Shown: positions 27,787 to 36,800, numbered from the stretch's first letter. The stretch: DNA of 64,000 nucleotides from Mucilaginibacter lacusdianchii (GCF_009770985.1 NZ_WSRW01000003.1:62001-126000), one strand, 5' to 3'. Made by a program: numbers and translations. Notes: generated by a model not told the origin, from the sequence alone.

Positions 27787-28353
27787 ATGAAAACGTATCT
27801 TTTACAGGCATTGCGGTTAACCATCGTTTTAATTGTTCTGCTGTGTGTAATATATCCTTTAATTATCATGTTTGGCGGTAAACTATCCAATGGTCATGGT
27901 GATGGCGAAACTGTTAAAGTGAATGGTAAAGTAGTAGGCTATGTTGCCATCGGTCAAAAGTTTGACAGTCCGCGTTATTTCTGGAGCCGTCCATCAGCCG
28001 CTGGTTACAACGCTGCGGGTTCTGCAGGTTCCAACAAAGGTTCAAGCAATCCCGATTATTTGAAAGATGTAAATAGCCGAATAGATACCCTGATGAAATA
28101 TCAGCCTTATCTAAAACGTAGCGATATCCCAGCCGATTTGGTTACGGCATCAGGCAGTGGTTTGGATCCGGATATTTCACCAGAGGCAGCCCGTATTCAA
28201 ATCAGAAGAGTTGCAGCCAACCGCAAACTGGATGAAAAGCAGGTAGAAAGCTTGGTAGAAAACCATATTCAGCAGCCGCTGCTGGGCTTGTTAGGCCCCA
28301 AAACAGTAAATGTGCTGAAGCTTAACATTGCCTTGGATGAACTAAAAAAATAA
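27787..28353 (+). CDS. kdpC: K+-transporting ATPase subunit C
   Basis: This 188-residue protein has one N-terminal membrane helix (about 8-30) and a periplasmic domain. It carries the KdpC motifs F-x-S-P-R-Y-F-W-S-R-P-S-A, the D-L-V-T-A-S-G-S-G-L-D-P-D-I-S-P-E-A-A segment and V-N-V-L-K-L-N-I-A-L-D. It completes the KdpFABC complex and is thought to help K+ binding. An A-rich stretch just before its start may be the ribosome-binding context typical of this phylum. Confidence 0.96.
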   Translation: MKTYLLQALRLTIVLIVLLCVIYPLIIMFGGKLSNGHGDGETVKVNGKVVGYVAIGQKFDSPRYFWSRPSAAGYNAAGSAGSNKGSSNPDYLKDVNSRIDTLMKYQPYLKRSDIPADLVTASGSGLDPDISPEAARIQIRRVAANRKLDEKQVESLVENHIQQPLLGLLGPKTVNVLKLNIALDELKK

Positions 28354-28385
28354 CATCGCCACCTTATCTAAATTCATACACATTT

Positions 28386-28408
28386 GCGCAGCCTTATAGC
28401 GGCTGCGC
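28386..28408. other. Short G/C-rich hairpin between kdpC and the porin gene
   Basis: A perfect 8-bp stem (28386-28393 with 28401-28408) and a 7-base loop lie 16 bases before the porin start. No long T-run follows, so it may be a processing or partial-termination hairpin that sets the ratio of pump to porin. Confidence 0.45.
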
Positions 28409-28424
28409 TTAACAACTTCATCTA

Positions 28425-29507
28425 ATGAAAAAATTTCTATTGGCTGCCGCATTGTTAGGCAGCACATTAGCTGTTAACGCTCAAGATTCTACCAAAAAAG
28501 CAAACAACTTTACCATCAGCGGTTACGCTGAGTTATATTATGGTTTTGATTTTAACCGACCGGTAAATAATACCCGTCCGGGCTTCGTATACTCGCATAA
28601 CCGCCACAACGAGGTGAATTTAAACTTGGGCTTTATCAAAGCTAATTATGATAACGGAAGCGTGAGAGCTAATTTGGCTTTGATGGCCGGCACTTACGCC
28701 AATGCAAACTATGCGGCCGAACAGGGCGTACTTAAAAACGTATTTGAAGCCAATGCCGGAATCAAACTTTCTAAAACGGCCAACCTGTGGTTAGATGGTG
28801 GTATATTCGCCTCGCACATTGGTTTTGAAAGTGCCATATCCAAAGATTGCTGGGTTCTTACCAGAAATATCGCATCAGAAAACACACCTTACTATGAGTC
28901 GGGCGCAAAGCTAACTTACACCACCAATGATGGTAAGTTAACACTAACAGGTTTGTACCTGAATGGTTGGCAACGCATTAACCGGCAAGATGGCAACAGC
29001 AAGCCTGCCGGTGGTTTACAAATATATTTTAAGCCAACCGATAAAATTACCCTAAACTATAGCAATTACCTGGGTACTGAAGGGGCTGACTCGATAAGGG
29101 TACGCCGTTTCTACCACAATTTTTACGGCATATTCCAAATAACATCTAAACTTGGCTTAACCGCCGGGTTTGATTACGGAACACAGCAAAAAGCTAAAGA
29201 TAGCGACGGGCATAATCACATCATATCGCCGGTGGCTATTGCCAGGTATCAGTTTGCCGACAAGTGGGCTTTGGCCGGACGGTTTGAGTATTATCAAGAC
29301 AAAAACGGGATGATTATAGCCACCGGAACGCCACATGGTTTTAGCACCAAAGGTTATTCGCTTAACATCGATTATGCGCCTATGCCTAATGCACTAATCC
29401 GTTTGGAAGGAAAGGTGTATGATAGCAAAGACGATATCTTTTCAAAGCTGGAAACAGTGAGTAATCATAGTCCGCTGGTTACGGCAAGCTTCGCCGTTTC
29501 TTTCTAA
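28425..29507 (+). CDS. Outer-membrane beta-barrel porin (OmpL-like BBP2 type)
   Basis: The 360-residue protein has a signal peptide (1-19, ending V-N-A-Q) and a barrel of alternating aromatic strands. The first mature strand, I-S-G-Y-A-E-L-Y-Y-G-F-D-F-N-R-P, and S-H-N-R-H-N-E-V-N-L-N are typical of the beta-barrel porin-2 family. The C-terminus ends in F-A-V-S-F. It lies inside the Kdp locus, between kdpC and the KdpD-like gene, so it probably lets K+ or other small solutes cross the outer membrane when the pump is induced. That link is inferred from position. A terminator follows it. Confidence 0.88.
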   Translation: MKKFLLAAALLGSTLAVNAQDSTKKANNFTISGYAELYYGFDFNRPVNNTRPGFVYSHNRHNEVNLNLGFIKANYDNGSVRANLALMAGTYANANYAAEQGVLKNVFEANAGIKLSKTANLWLDGGIFASHIGFESAISKDCWVLTRNIASENTPYYESGAKLTYTTNDGKLTLTGLYLNGWQRINRQDGNSKPAGGLQIYFKPTDKITLNYSNYLGTEGADSIRVRRFYHNFYGIFQITSKLGLTAGFDYGTQQKAKDSDGHNHIISPVAIARYQFADKWALAGRFEYYQDKNGMIIATGTPHGFSTKGYSLNIDYAPMPNALIRLEGKVYDSKDDIFSKLETVSNHSPLVTASFAVSF

Positions 29508-29530
29508 TTTGTATAGCACAGCAGTTAATC

Positions 29531-29558
29531 AAAACGGGTGGTATTGCCGCCCGTTTTT
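29531..29558 (+). terminator. Terminator after the porin gene
   Basis: An 8-bp stem (29531-29538 with 29550-29557), extended by three inner pairs around a 5-base loop, ends in a run of five T. It lies 24 bases after the porin stop and before the KdpD start at 29586, so the sensor genes need read-through or their own promoter. Confidence 0.82.
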
Positions 29559-29585
29559 AAGCTTTTTATTCAAAGCCGGCCAATT

Positions 29586-30722
29586 ATGGGGTTAGAAGAA
29601 GAACATAAAGACAGTTCTGTTAAAAGTTTTCTGGAACTGGTTAAAACATCACGGCGCGGAAAACTTAAAGTGTACATAGGTATGAGTGCCGGTGTAGGCA
29701 AAACATACCGTATGTTGCAGGAGGCACATGCCTTGTTTCGCAACGAAATTGATATACAGATTGGTTACATTGAAACTCATAACCGTGCAGAAACCCATGC
29801 TTTGCTGGCCGGTGTGCCAATTATAGCGAGGCGCAAAATTTTTTATAAGGGGAAAGAGCTGGAAGAGATGGATTTACAGACCATCCTGAACCGGCACCCA
29901 GAAGTGGTTATTGTTGATGAACTGGCCCACACTAATATAGAAGGCAGTAAAAATGTTAAGCGCTGGCAGGATGTATTGGATATTCTGGACGCTGGTATTA
30001 GTGTAATCACAGCCGTAAATATTCAGCACCTGGAAAGTTTGAACGAAGAGGTGGAGGATATCACCGGCATTCCTATTACCGAGCGCATACCCGACAAAGT
30101 GCTGCAACTGGCCGACGAAATTGTAAATATTGACCTTACAGCCGATGAATTAATAGATCGGCTAAAGCAAGGTAAAATATACGATCCGACTAAGATTGAA
30201 CGCGCACTTCAAAACTTTTTTCAAAGCGATAAAATATTGCAGTTACGTGAGCTCGCCTTAAAAGAGGTGGCTCATCATCTGGAGCGAAAGATAGATGTAG
30301 AAGTGCCTAAGCAAGTAAAGCTACGGCCCGAACGTTTTTTGGCCTGCATCTCTTCCAATGCCGAAACAGCCAAAGTAGTCATCCGCAAAACGGCACGTTT
30401 AGCTTCGTACTACCGCTCGCCCTGGATAGTGCTGTATGTGCAAAGCAGCAGCGAAAGCTTGGACCGTATCAAACTGGATAAGCAACGCTTCCTGCTAAAC
30501 AATTTTAAGCTCGCTACCGAACTGGGTGCCGAGGTGGTCAAAATAAAAAGTGACCAAATTACCCAAACCATCTTACATATAGCAACCGAGCGGGAAGTTA
30601 CCACCATTTGCATAGGCAAACCGCACCTAAGCCTTTTTCAGGTGATATTAAAAACTACGGTGTTTAACGAGCTGCTTAAGCGGCTGGCAGCAACAGAAAT
30701 AGATTTAGTTATACTGTCATGA
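29586..30722 (+). CDS. kdpD: KdpD-like K+ sensor, cytoplasmic half only
   Basis: From the ATG at 29586 the product is 378 residues; the upstream in-frame GTG lies inside the terminator and is rejected. It has the KdpD N-terminal domain (about 24-230) with Walker A G-M-S-A-G-V-G-K-T (32-40) and Walker B V-V-I-V-D-E-L-A-H-T-N, then a universal-stress-protein-like domain (about 245-375). Classical KdpD (about 890 residues) continues into four membrane helices and a histidine kinase; here the protein stops. The kinase is the next gene, overlapping by four bases (ATGA), so the sensor is split in two polypeptides. No kdpE lies nearby. Confidence 0.92.
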   Translation: MGLEEEHKDSSVKSFLELVKTSRRGKLKVYIGMSAGVGKTYRMLQEAHALFRNEIDIQIGYIETHNRAETHALLAGVPIIARRKIFYKGKELEEMDLQTILNRHPEVVIVDELAHTNIEGSKNVKRWQDVLDILDAGISVITAVNIQHLESLNEEVEDITGIPITERIPDKVLQLADEIVNIDLTADELIDRLKQGKIYDPTKIERALQNFFQSDKILQLRELALKEVAHHLERKIDVEVPKQVKLRPERFLACISSNAETAKVVIRKTARLASYYRSPWIVLYVQSSSESLDRIKLDKQRFLLNNFKLATELGAEVVKIKSDQITQTILHIATEREVTTICIGKPHLSLFQVILKTTVFNELLKRLAATEIDLVILS

Positions 30723-32479
30723 AAATCAAGAGTAAATTAAGACTTGGATTTGGGTTCTTATTTGTTATCGTGCTTTGTTTTGGCGTATTGTCGCTTTATT
30801 ACATCAGCCAGATATCTGAAAGTGCTAAGGTAATTCTAAAGGATAATTACAATACCCTACGATATACGCGCGAAATGCGTGGAATATTAGATAAAAATGA
30901 TTTGCCGTTAAGCCCTTCTGCAATTACAGCTTTCAAATCTGCCTTTGCTAAACAAGAAAATAATGTCACAGAAAAAGGTGAGTTTGAATTGACCACCGCT
31001 GTACGGCGTTTGTTTGAACAGGTTCAAAATCCGGTGCTGACTATGCAGGCCAAACAGTTGGCTGTTAGAAGCCTGAGAGCTAAGTTAGGTGCCATCGAGC
31101 AACTGAATATGGTTGCTATTGAACGGAAAAATAACAAAGCGCAAGAGTCTGTCAAAAATGCTACTGTGCTATTAAGCTTAACAGCTACTTTAACATTTTT
31201 AATCCTATTTAGCTTCAGTGTAAATTTTCCGGGCTTTATTGCTGATCCGCTACGGCAACTAGCTTCGGGGATTCGAGAAATTGGTGAAAAAAATTATGAT
31301 GAGCGGCTGCATTTTAATAAAGACGACGAATTTGCCGACGTAGCTATTGCCTTTAATAACATGGCTGCACAGTTACAAGAATGGGAAAACAGCAACCTGG
31401 CCAATATCCTCTCAGACAAACAGCGCATCGAAACTATTATTGAGCAGATGCAGGATGCCATTATAGGCGTAAACGAGAAAGGAAAAATACTGTTTATTAA
31501 TACTACCGCCGAAAATGTTTTGAATTTGAAAGAGCAGCAGCTGGTTGGGAAGCCGGTAATGCACTTTGCCCAAAGTAATGATTTGTTAAACTCTATCATC
31601 AGTACTCAACCTCCTCAAAAGCCATTCAAAATTGTGGTAGATAAAACGGAAACATTTTTTCAATTAGACGTACGTGAAATTATTGTGCCGGTGGTTGAAT
31701 CTGTAAAAGACGAATCGCAGCCGCTTAACATTGCTAACCGTTCGGCAGGCAAAGTATACATCTTGCGTAACGTAACAGAATTTACGCAACGCGATGAGGC
31801 AAAGTCAAATTTTATTGCCACCATATCGCACGAGTTGAAAACGCCTATCTCATCCATTAAAATGAGTTTGAAACTGTTGAAGGACGGCAGGGTAGGCACG
31901 CTTAATGACGAACAACTGCAACTGGTGCAGCACATCACTGAAGACAGTGAACGGTTACTGAACATTGCCGGTGGATTGCTTGATCTTTCGCAGGTGGAAA
32001 CCGGAAATATCCAGATGAATTTGATGCCGAGTCATCCGGCGGATATTGTCAATTATGCAGTAAAAGCAGTTAAGTTCCAAGCAGAGCAAAAAAACATCCG
32101 GTTAGAAACTGTACTGGATAACAGTTTGCCACAGGTACAGGTAGACACCGAAAAGACGGCTTGGGTGCTGGTTAATTTCCTGTCAAATGCACTACGGTAC
32201 AGCTATGAAGGCTCTAAGGTAGTTATCGAAGTTCGTTTTAGGGGAACGCAAATGATATTTTCAGTACGTGATTTTGGAAAGGGAATAGAAAAGCAATATC
32301 AAAAGCGGTTGTTCGACCGGTACTTTCAGGTACCAACCGATGGCCAGAATAAGTCGGGATCTGGTTTAGGACTGGCTATATCTAAGACCTTCATTGAAGC
32401 GCAGAACGGACAGATTGGTGTAGAAAGTGCCATTGGCGAAGGAAGTAGGTTTTATTTCACCTTGCCTACAGTAAGTTAA
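30719..32479 (+). CDS. Membrane histidine kinase, partner of the split KdpD
   Basis: The 586-residue protein has an N-terminal membrane helix (about 7-29), a periplasmic helical segment, a second helix (about 148-172), a HAMP domain (about 170-228), a PAS domain (about 235-345) and a kinase core. The phosphoacceptor box is F-I-A-T-I-S-H-E-L-K-T-P, and the ATPase has N-F-L-S-N-A-L-R-Y-S, D-F-G-K-G-I and G-S-G-L-G-L-A-I-S-K. Its start overlaps the KdpD-half stop, so the two are coupled and probably form one K+/turgor sensor. It resembles NtrY/PhoR-type kinases rather than the KdpD C-terminus. The cognate response regulator is not in this window. Confidence 0.9.
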   Translation: MKIKSKLRLGFGFLFVIVLCFGVLSLYYISQISESAKVILKDNYNTLRYTREMRGILDKNDLPLSPSAITAFKSAFAKQENNVTEKGEFELTTAVRRLFEQVQNPVLTMQAKQLAVRSLRAKLGAIEQLNMVAIERKNNKAQESVKNATVLLSLTATLTFLILFSFSVNFPGFIADPLRQLASGIREIGEKNYDERLHFNKDDEFADVAIAFNNMAAQLQEWENSNLANILSDKQRIETIIEQMQDAIIGVNEKGKILFINTTAENVLNLKEQQLVGKPVMHFAQSNDLLNSIISTQPPQKPFKIVVDKTETFFQLDVREIIVPVVESVKDESQPLNIANRSAGKVYILRNVTEFTQRDEAKSNFIATISHELKTPISSIKMSLKLLKDGRVGTLNDEQLQLVQHITEDSERLLNIAGGLLDLSQVETGNIQMNLMPSHPADIVNYAVKAVKFQAEQKNIRLETVLDNSLPQVQVDTEKTAWVLVNFLSNALRYSYEGSKVVIEVRFRGTQMIFSVRDFGKGIEKQYQKRLFDRYFQVPTDGQNKSGSGLGLAISKTFIEAQNGQIGVESAIGEGSRFYFTLPTVS

Positions 32480-32493
32480 ATAAACTAAAAGTG

Positions 32494-33039
32494 ATGATTA
32501 GCGAACACGTGAAAAAGGAATGTCATCCGGGAAGTGGCAAAGTGCATGTAGATGGGGTGTGGACACGTTACCAGCATATTCAGGCAGAGCGCTTATTGTT
32601 TGGCTGCAATTGCAGTGTGGCATTAGCTTATTTATTAGTGGTGTTCTCGTCAATAAAGTTTTACAATGTTTTTATTGATAAAAATGAATTTCACCTTCAG
32701 GTAATCCTTTGGTTAATAGGTGCACTGTTTGGCATTTTTATGTATCTGCATTGGCTCGATTCAAAACGAAAGATTGGGCGGTTTGAAGAGGAAGTTGAAA
32801 ACCGGATAGTGCCTGCCCATGTAGCTAAACAAGTCCGATTAATTGTAATAAGCCAGTGGCTTTTCTCCTTACTACTTTTGGGGCTCTGGCTTTTGTTTCT
32901 ATCAAGTAACTACTTGGTTTGGTTGCAAGTGCTATACTTCATGCCTTTATTGAGCCTTTTGGTATACGCTTTGGGATTGTCGCTTTTGTTCTTTCTGTTT
33001 AGATTGAAACGGCTTTGTGCCTTTACCGTTAAATATTAA
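32494..33039 (+). CDS. Integral membrane protein, unknown function
   Basis: I prefer the ATG at 32494 (181 residues) over the GTG just before it. Four membrane segments are evident at about 34-58, 68-86, 112-134 and 138-170. A charged cytoplasmic stretch (K-R-K-I-G-R-F-E-E-E-V-E-N-R) lies between the second and third. It is 14 bases after the histidine kinase and ends the Kdp locus, so it is probably in the same transcript. No recognised family; a role in K+ or osmotic response is only suggested by position. Confidence 0.6.
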   Translation: MISEHVKKECHPGSGKVHVDGVWTRYQHIQAERLLFGCNCSVALAYLLVVFSSIKFYNVFIDKNEFHLQVILWLIGALFGIFMYLHWLDSKRKIGRFEEEVENRIVPAHVAKQVRLIVISQWLFSLLLLGLWLLFLSSNYLVWLQVLYFMPLLSLLVYALGLSLLFFLFRLKRLCAFTVKY

Positions 33040-33350
33040 AGGCATATATTGTAAACCCCAGCTTTTAAGCAGCTTAAATATTTGCGGTTTGCAATCGAAT
33101 CATCCAATAAAATTCTTGTACAGCATGTTTATGAATGCGTACAAGAATCTTATTGGATGAAGCAGTCGCAAATTTTATTAATCTTCTAGCTGTTGTTGTG
33201 TCAAAATAGCCATAAGCGATTAATAGAAACGTAACAAATCATGACAGGGGAGCGCGCGGACATGTCAATCGGTAAATTGATACATGATGAAAAACGCCCT
33301 GCAGTTTTAGACAAATCGGCTTCGTTTCTATAAGATATTGAAGCATAAGC
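33040..33350. repeat. Intergenic region with a long near-perfect inverted repeat
   Basis: Between convergent genes, arms of 21 bases (33101-33121 and 33139-33159, one mismatch) flank a 17-base loop. A further T-T-T-G-C/G-C-A-A-A pair lies outside the arms. It would fold into a very stable cruciform or RNA hairpin. There is no T-run, so it is not a classical terminator. It could still end both transcripts or be a small mobile-repeat relic. No ORF is visible in the rest. Confidence 0.6.
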
Positions 33351-34436
33351 TTAGCTAATTTCTTTTTCTTTTAATGACTGCATATCAATTACATACCGGT
33401 AATGTACTTCCTGATCCTGCATTTTATCATATGCATCGTTAATGTCTTGTATCTTAATCAGCTCTATATCGGGTAGAATTCCATGCTGAGCGCAAAAGTC
33501 AAGCACCTCTTGGGTCTCGCCAATTCCGCCAATTAGCGATCCGGCTACAGTTCGACGGTGCATAGCGATATTCATGTTGTTAAGTGCTTTAGCATAAGGT
33601 GCCAGCAAGCCAACAGTAACCAATACACCATCTTTTTTAAGCAGGTTGATGTAAAGGTTCACCTCAAATTCGTCGGGAATAGTTACCAAAATGAAGTCTA
33701 ACGTCAGCTCTTGTTTAGTCATTGCTTCTTTATCAGTCGAAATCAGCACCTGGCTGGCACCAAAGCGCTCGGCATCCGCCTGTTTTTCTTTGTCACGGGT
33801 AATGGCCGTAACTTCTGCACCTAAAGCTTTAGCAAGTTTAATGGCCATGTGGCCTAACCCGCCGATACCTACTACACCTACTTTGCTACCTTCTTTAACT
33901 CCCCAGTGTTTTAAAGGCGAATAGGTGGTAATGCCGGCACATAATATAGGTGCAGCTGATCTAATATCCAGTGCATCAGGTATCTTAAGCACAAAGGATT
34001 CTTTCACTACAATTTTATCCGAATAGCCACCAAATGTATTGTAGCCGCTGCCGTCAGGTTTCATGGGGCCGTTATAAGTGGCCGTCCAACTCACGGGGCC
34101 TTCACAATAGTTCTCTTCACCTTCCTGGCAAGGGTTGCAATGGCCGCAAGAGTCAATCATGCAACCCACACCTACGGTGTCGCCCACTTTATATTTGGTA
34201 ACGGCGCTGCCTGCTTCTAAAACTTTACCAACAATTTCATGGCCTGGAACGCAAGGGTAAAGGGTGTTACCCCAATCGTTCTTTACCTGGTGCAGGTCTG
34301 AATGGCATACGCCGCAGTATAAAATGTCAATCAGAACCTCATCTGCCTGAGGTGGTGTACGCTCAAAAGCCATTGGCTTTAAGCTGCTGAAAATAGAGCC
34401 TGTAGCGCCGTAGCCTTTGGCTTTTAAGTTTTCCAT
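33351..34436 (-). CDS. Zinc-dependent alcohol dehydrogenase (YahK/CAD type)
   Basis: The 361-residue protein is a medium-chain dehydrogenase/reductase. Catalytic zinc ligands are C41, H66 and E67 (C-G-V-C-H-S-D, P-G-H-E-I-V-G), and structural zinc ligands are C97, C100, C103 and C111. The Rossmann motif G-I-G-G-L-G-H-M-A-I-K is present. The set resembles the NADPH-preferring cinnamyl-alcohol/aldehyde reductase group, which reduces a wide range of aldehydes. It is probably cytosolic. The small DoxX-like gene lies upstream on the same strand, about 140 bases away, so cotranscription is possible. Confidence 0.93.
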   Translation of the reverse strand: MENLKAKGYGATGSIFSSLKPMAFERTPPQADEVLIDILYCGVCHSDLHQVKNDWGNTLYPCVPGHEIVGKVLEAGSAVTKYKVGDTVGVGCMIDSCGHCNPCQEGEENYCEGPVSWTATYNGPMKPDGSGYNTFGGYSDKIVVKESFVLKIPDALDIRSAAPILCAGITTYSPLKHWGVKEGSKVGVVGIGGLGHMAIKLAKALGAEVTAITRDKEKQADAERFGASQVLISTDKEAMTKQELTLDFILVTIPDEFEVNLYINLLKKDGVLVTVGLLAPYAKALNNMNIAMHRRTVAGSLIGGIGETQEVLDFCAQHGILPDIELIKIQDINDAYDKMQDQEVHYRYVIDMQSLKEKEIS

Positions 34437-34573
34437 AGTAACTGTTTAGTGTTTGTTCTATTAGTCAACATTCACCCCACGCACAGGTTTTTCACCAAGT
34501 CATTATTTAGAGCAACCATTTACAACCCTTGGCTCTTACTGACGATGTTTCGTTTAGCTTTAGCAAGTAACGG

Positions 34574-34969
34574 CTACTGCTTAATGTCACTGGTGCTTTT
34601 CAAGGCCCAGTAAATTAAAGCGGGCTGGAAAAGTAATCGTGCAAATCTCTTGGTATCGGAATTTAAGCCAAAGGCGTCACGATGATGCGTGTACTGTGCT
34701 ATATTGCCTGGAAAAACGGCTGCAAAGAAGGCGGCTGCCACTTTGCCAACGGTTTCACGATGTTTTTTGGGGGCGAAGATGATTGCACTGCCTAAAGCAA
34801 TTTCTGCAAAACCGGAGTATACTACGGTATCATCTATTTTAAGCGGAACCCAATCAGGTACCTGCGCCCTAAAATCTTTGCGCGCAAAAGTGAGATGGCC
34901 AATACCGGCGAAGATTAGGTTGCTTCCTAAGAGTACCCGTGCTATGTTTTTAATCTGTTCAGTTTTCAT
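34574..34969 (-). CDS. DoxX-like membrane protein
   Basis: This 131-residue protein has four predicted membrane helices (about 8-28, 48-66, 73-93 and 106-124). It carries the DoxX-type start R-V-L-L-G-S-N-L-I-F-A-G-I-G-H-L and the G-F-A-E-I-A-L-G segment. DoxX-like proteins are small quinone- or redox-linked membrane proteins of uncertain function. It stands between a TlpA-type thioredoxin gene and the alcohol dehydrogenase, all on the minus strand. A terminator separates it from the thioredoxin gene, so its promoter must be nearby. Confidence 0.75.
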   Translation of the reverse strand: MKTEQIKNIARVLLGSNLIFAGIGHLTFARKDFRAQVPDWVPLKIDDTVVYSGFAEIALGSAIIFAPKKHRETVGKVAAAFFAAVFPGNIAQYTHHRDAFGLNSDTKRFARLLFQPALIYWALKSTSDIKQ

Positions 34970-35060
34970 AGTAGCTGATTTAAGGTTTTTACTCTTACAA
35001 TTACCATTCCACAGTAGGCAGAAGCGCTTTCATAGCCACAGTGGTAAGCATTAACCATTA

Positions 35061-35105
35061 AAAAAATTAAAGCCCGTTCCTTCTTATCAGGAGCCGGGCT
35101 TTAAT
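35061..35105 (-). terminator. Rho-independent terminator of the TlpA-type gene
   Basis: An 11-bp stem (35066-35076 with 35095-35105), partly extended inward, is followed on the minus strand by a U-rich run. It lies about 60 bases after the TlpA-type stop. Confidence 0.88.
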
Positions 35106-35165
35106 GTATAGCTTATCTTAAAAGACTGATAATTTACTGTTACCAGATGCTTTGTTTCTTAGACG

Positions 35166-36317
35166 TTATTTAGTGCTGGCTTTAACAGCCGCAGACTGGC
35201 TTCCGTCGGTAAATAATTCGTGCAGCTTAGCAGAAAGCTGTTCGCCGCTTAAGTTTTTGGCGATGATTTTACCAGATGGATCGAGCAAAAAGTTTTGTGG
35301 TATGGCACGAACCCCGTAAAGCTGCGCTACTTCGTTGCTCCAGTATTTTAAATCTGATACCTGTGTCCAGTTTAACTGGTCGTCAGCCACAGCTTTGAGC
35401 CAAGCCTCTTTTTTGCTATCCAGTGATACGCCTAAAATAGTAAAGTTTTTATCCTTAAAGCGGTTAAATGCCTTTACCACATTAGGGTTTTCTCGCCGGC
35501 ACGGGCCGCACCACGAAGCCCAGAAATCTACCAGAACATATTTGCCTTTAAAACTGGCTAAAGTTACAGCTTTGCCATCTTTATCTTGCTGTGTAAATAA
35601 TGGTGCTTGTGCACCCAAAGCTGTTTTTTTCCAGCCATCTAGCCAGGTGCTGTATTGTTGTCCGGCAGCACTACTTTTGACCTGATCACCTAATTGCGCA
35701 TATAAAGGCGCTACTTCGGTAGCTTCCGGAAAATAGCCACCGTAAGTTTTTAATGCATCCAGTGCAACTACCGATTGATTATACTTTTTGATAAAGGCCG
35801 GTAATACCGTTTTTTGTTGTACATTAATGGCTTCCAGTTGTTTATCCAGTGCATCTCCGTTTCGTTGCGCTTCAGGTTGCGCGCGGTATGCCGCCAGCGC
35901 TAGTTTTCTTTGCTGTTCAAATGGTGCCAGCACACGATTTAACTCATCATTTATCTTGTTCACATCATAGCCACTCACCTTGGCGCGCAAAACCGAATCG
36001 GGTGAGTTTATTGCAATTTTTCCACTTTCAAGATAAATAGCCAATGCATCGGGGCGGCGGATGGTACGCAAGTTTTCGCCATGGTGCGCAATGATAAGCG
36101 TAGCTTTAAGCGGTTCGGCCAAGTTGCCTTTAAATGTAAAACTTCCGGCGTTGATAGCGGCAGAATCTGTGACATTACCATTAGCTGTGCGGTAGCTTAA
36201 ATAAGCCTTGGCAGGCGAATTAAGCTTTCCAATTTTTCCGTTTACAATGTATTGCTGTTGAGCCATAAGCAGGGCCGGGGCTAGCATGGCGATGGTAGCG
36301 AGTGTTTTTTTCATCAT
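35166..36317 (-). CDS. TlpA-type thioredoxin lipid/periplasmic oxidoreductase with DUF4369
   Basis: The 383-residue protein has a signal peptide (1-19, ending L-M-A-Q) and a DUF4369 beta domain (about 22-115) with Y-I-V-N-G-K-I-G and a G-S-F-T-F-K-G turn. A helical linker (about 120-230) leads to a thioredoxin fold (about 236-370) with F-W-A-S-W-C-G-P-C-R-R (Cys270 and Cys273). Such proteins reduce disulfides in the periplasm, often for cytochrome maturation or a surface-protein partner. The C-P-x-C active site is intact and the cis-Pro loop (R-A-I-P-Q-N-F-L) is visible. It is monocistronic with its own terminator. Confidence 0.9.
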   Translation of the reverse strand: MMKKTLATIAMLAPALLMAQQQYIVNGKIGKLNSPAKAYLSYRTANGNVTDSAAINAGSFTFKGNLAEPLKATLIIAHHGENLRTIRRPDALAIYLESGKIAINSPDSVLRAKVSGYDVNKINDELNRVLAPFEQQRKLALAAYRAQPEAQRNGDALDKQLEAINVQQKTVLPAFIKKYNQSVVALDALKTYGGYFPEATEVAPLYAQLGDQVKSSAAGQQYSTWLDGWKKTALGAQAPLFTQQDKDGKAVTLASFKGKYVLVDFWASWCGPCRRENPNVVKAFNRFKDKNFTILGVSLDSKKEAWLKAVADDQLNWTQVSDLKYWSNEVAQLYGVRAIPQNFLLDPSGKIIAKNLSGEQLSAKLHELFTDGSQSAAVKASTK

Positions 36318-36586
36318 TTAATATGTGTGATAATAATTTTGTTCTGCTAAATTCAATTTAAAAAATTCATGCGATAATGTTATAAAATATCTTTTGGATA
36401 CTATTTAATAATTGAGTTTGGCAGCGATTTCAAAAAATTAATGTAGAATCCAATAGTGCTTTTAATGACTTACTTTTAATCTTAAATAGCCACCGGCTGT
36501 AAAGATAAATAAATATCTACTATTTCTATAGGGAATATATAATATAGTACTATATTTGCTGCTGTTTATTGAACGTTCTTTGTCAA

Positions 36587-36701
36587 CTTATCCAGAAAGA
36601 CTGAGGGAAAGGCCCTATGACGTCTTAGCAACCTATACCAGCCTATGGGCAGGTAAAAGGTGCTAACTCCTGCTCTTGCTTAACTGTAAGAGAAAGATAA
36701 G
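36587..36701 (+). ncRNA. SAM-I (S-box) riboswitch
   Basis: The leader of the cysteine desulfurase gene carries the S-box core in order: P1 (36587-36592 pairing with 36696-36701), the G-A-G-G-G-A motif with its partner G-G-C-C-C-T-A-T-G-A, G-C-A-A-C-C, and G-G-T-G-C-T-A-A-C-T-C-C. A P4 arm, C-T-C-T-T...A-A-G-A-G, follows. S-box RNAs bind S-adenosylmethionine and normally shut off downstream genes when it is abundant. A 6-bp hairpin (about 36714-36730) lies downstream without a U-run, so control may be translational. The RNA ends about 100 bases before the start codon. Confidence 0.9.
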
Positions 36702-36800
36702 ACAACAAGTAACATACCGCATGGCGGTATACTGATGTCGTTTTCAGGTTTTCGGGTATAAGTGGCAAAGCTTTGTAGGTCAACTTAAAATAGAAACGAC

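Noticed and set aside
29538..29585. Longer KdpD start at a GTG
   Set aside because: It lies inside the porin terminator hairpin, and the extension has no similarity to KdpD.
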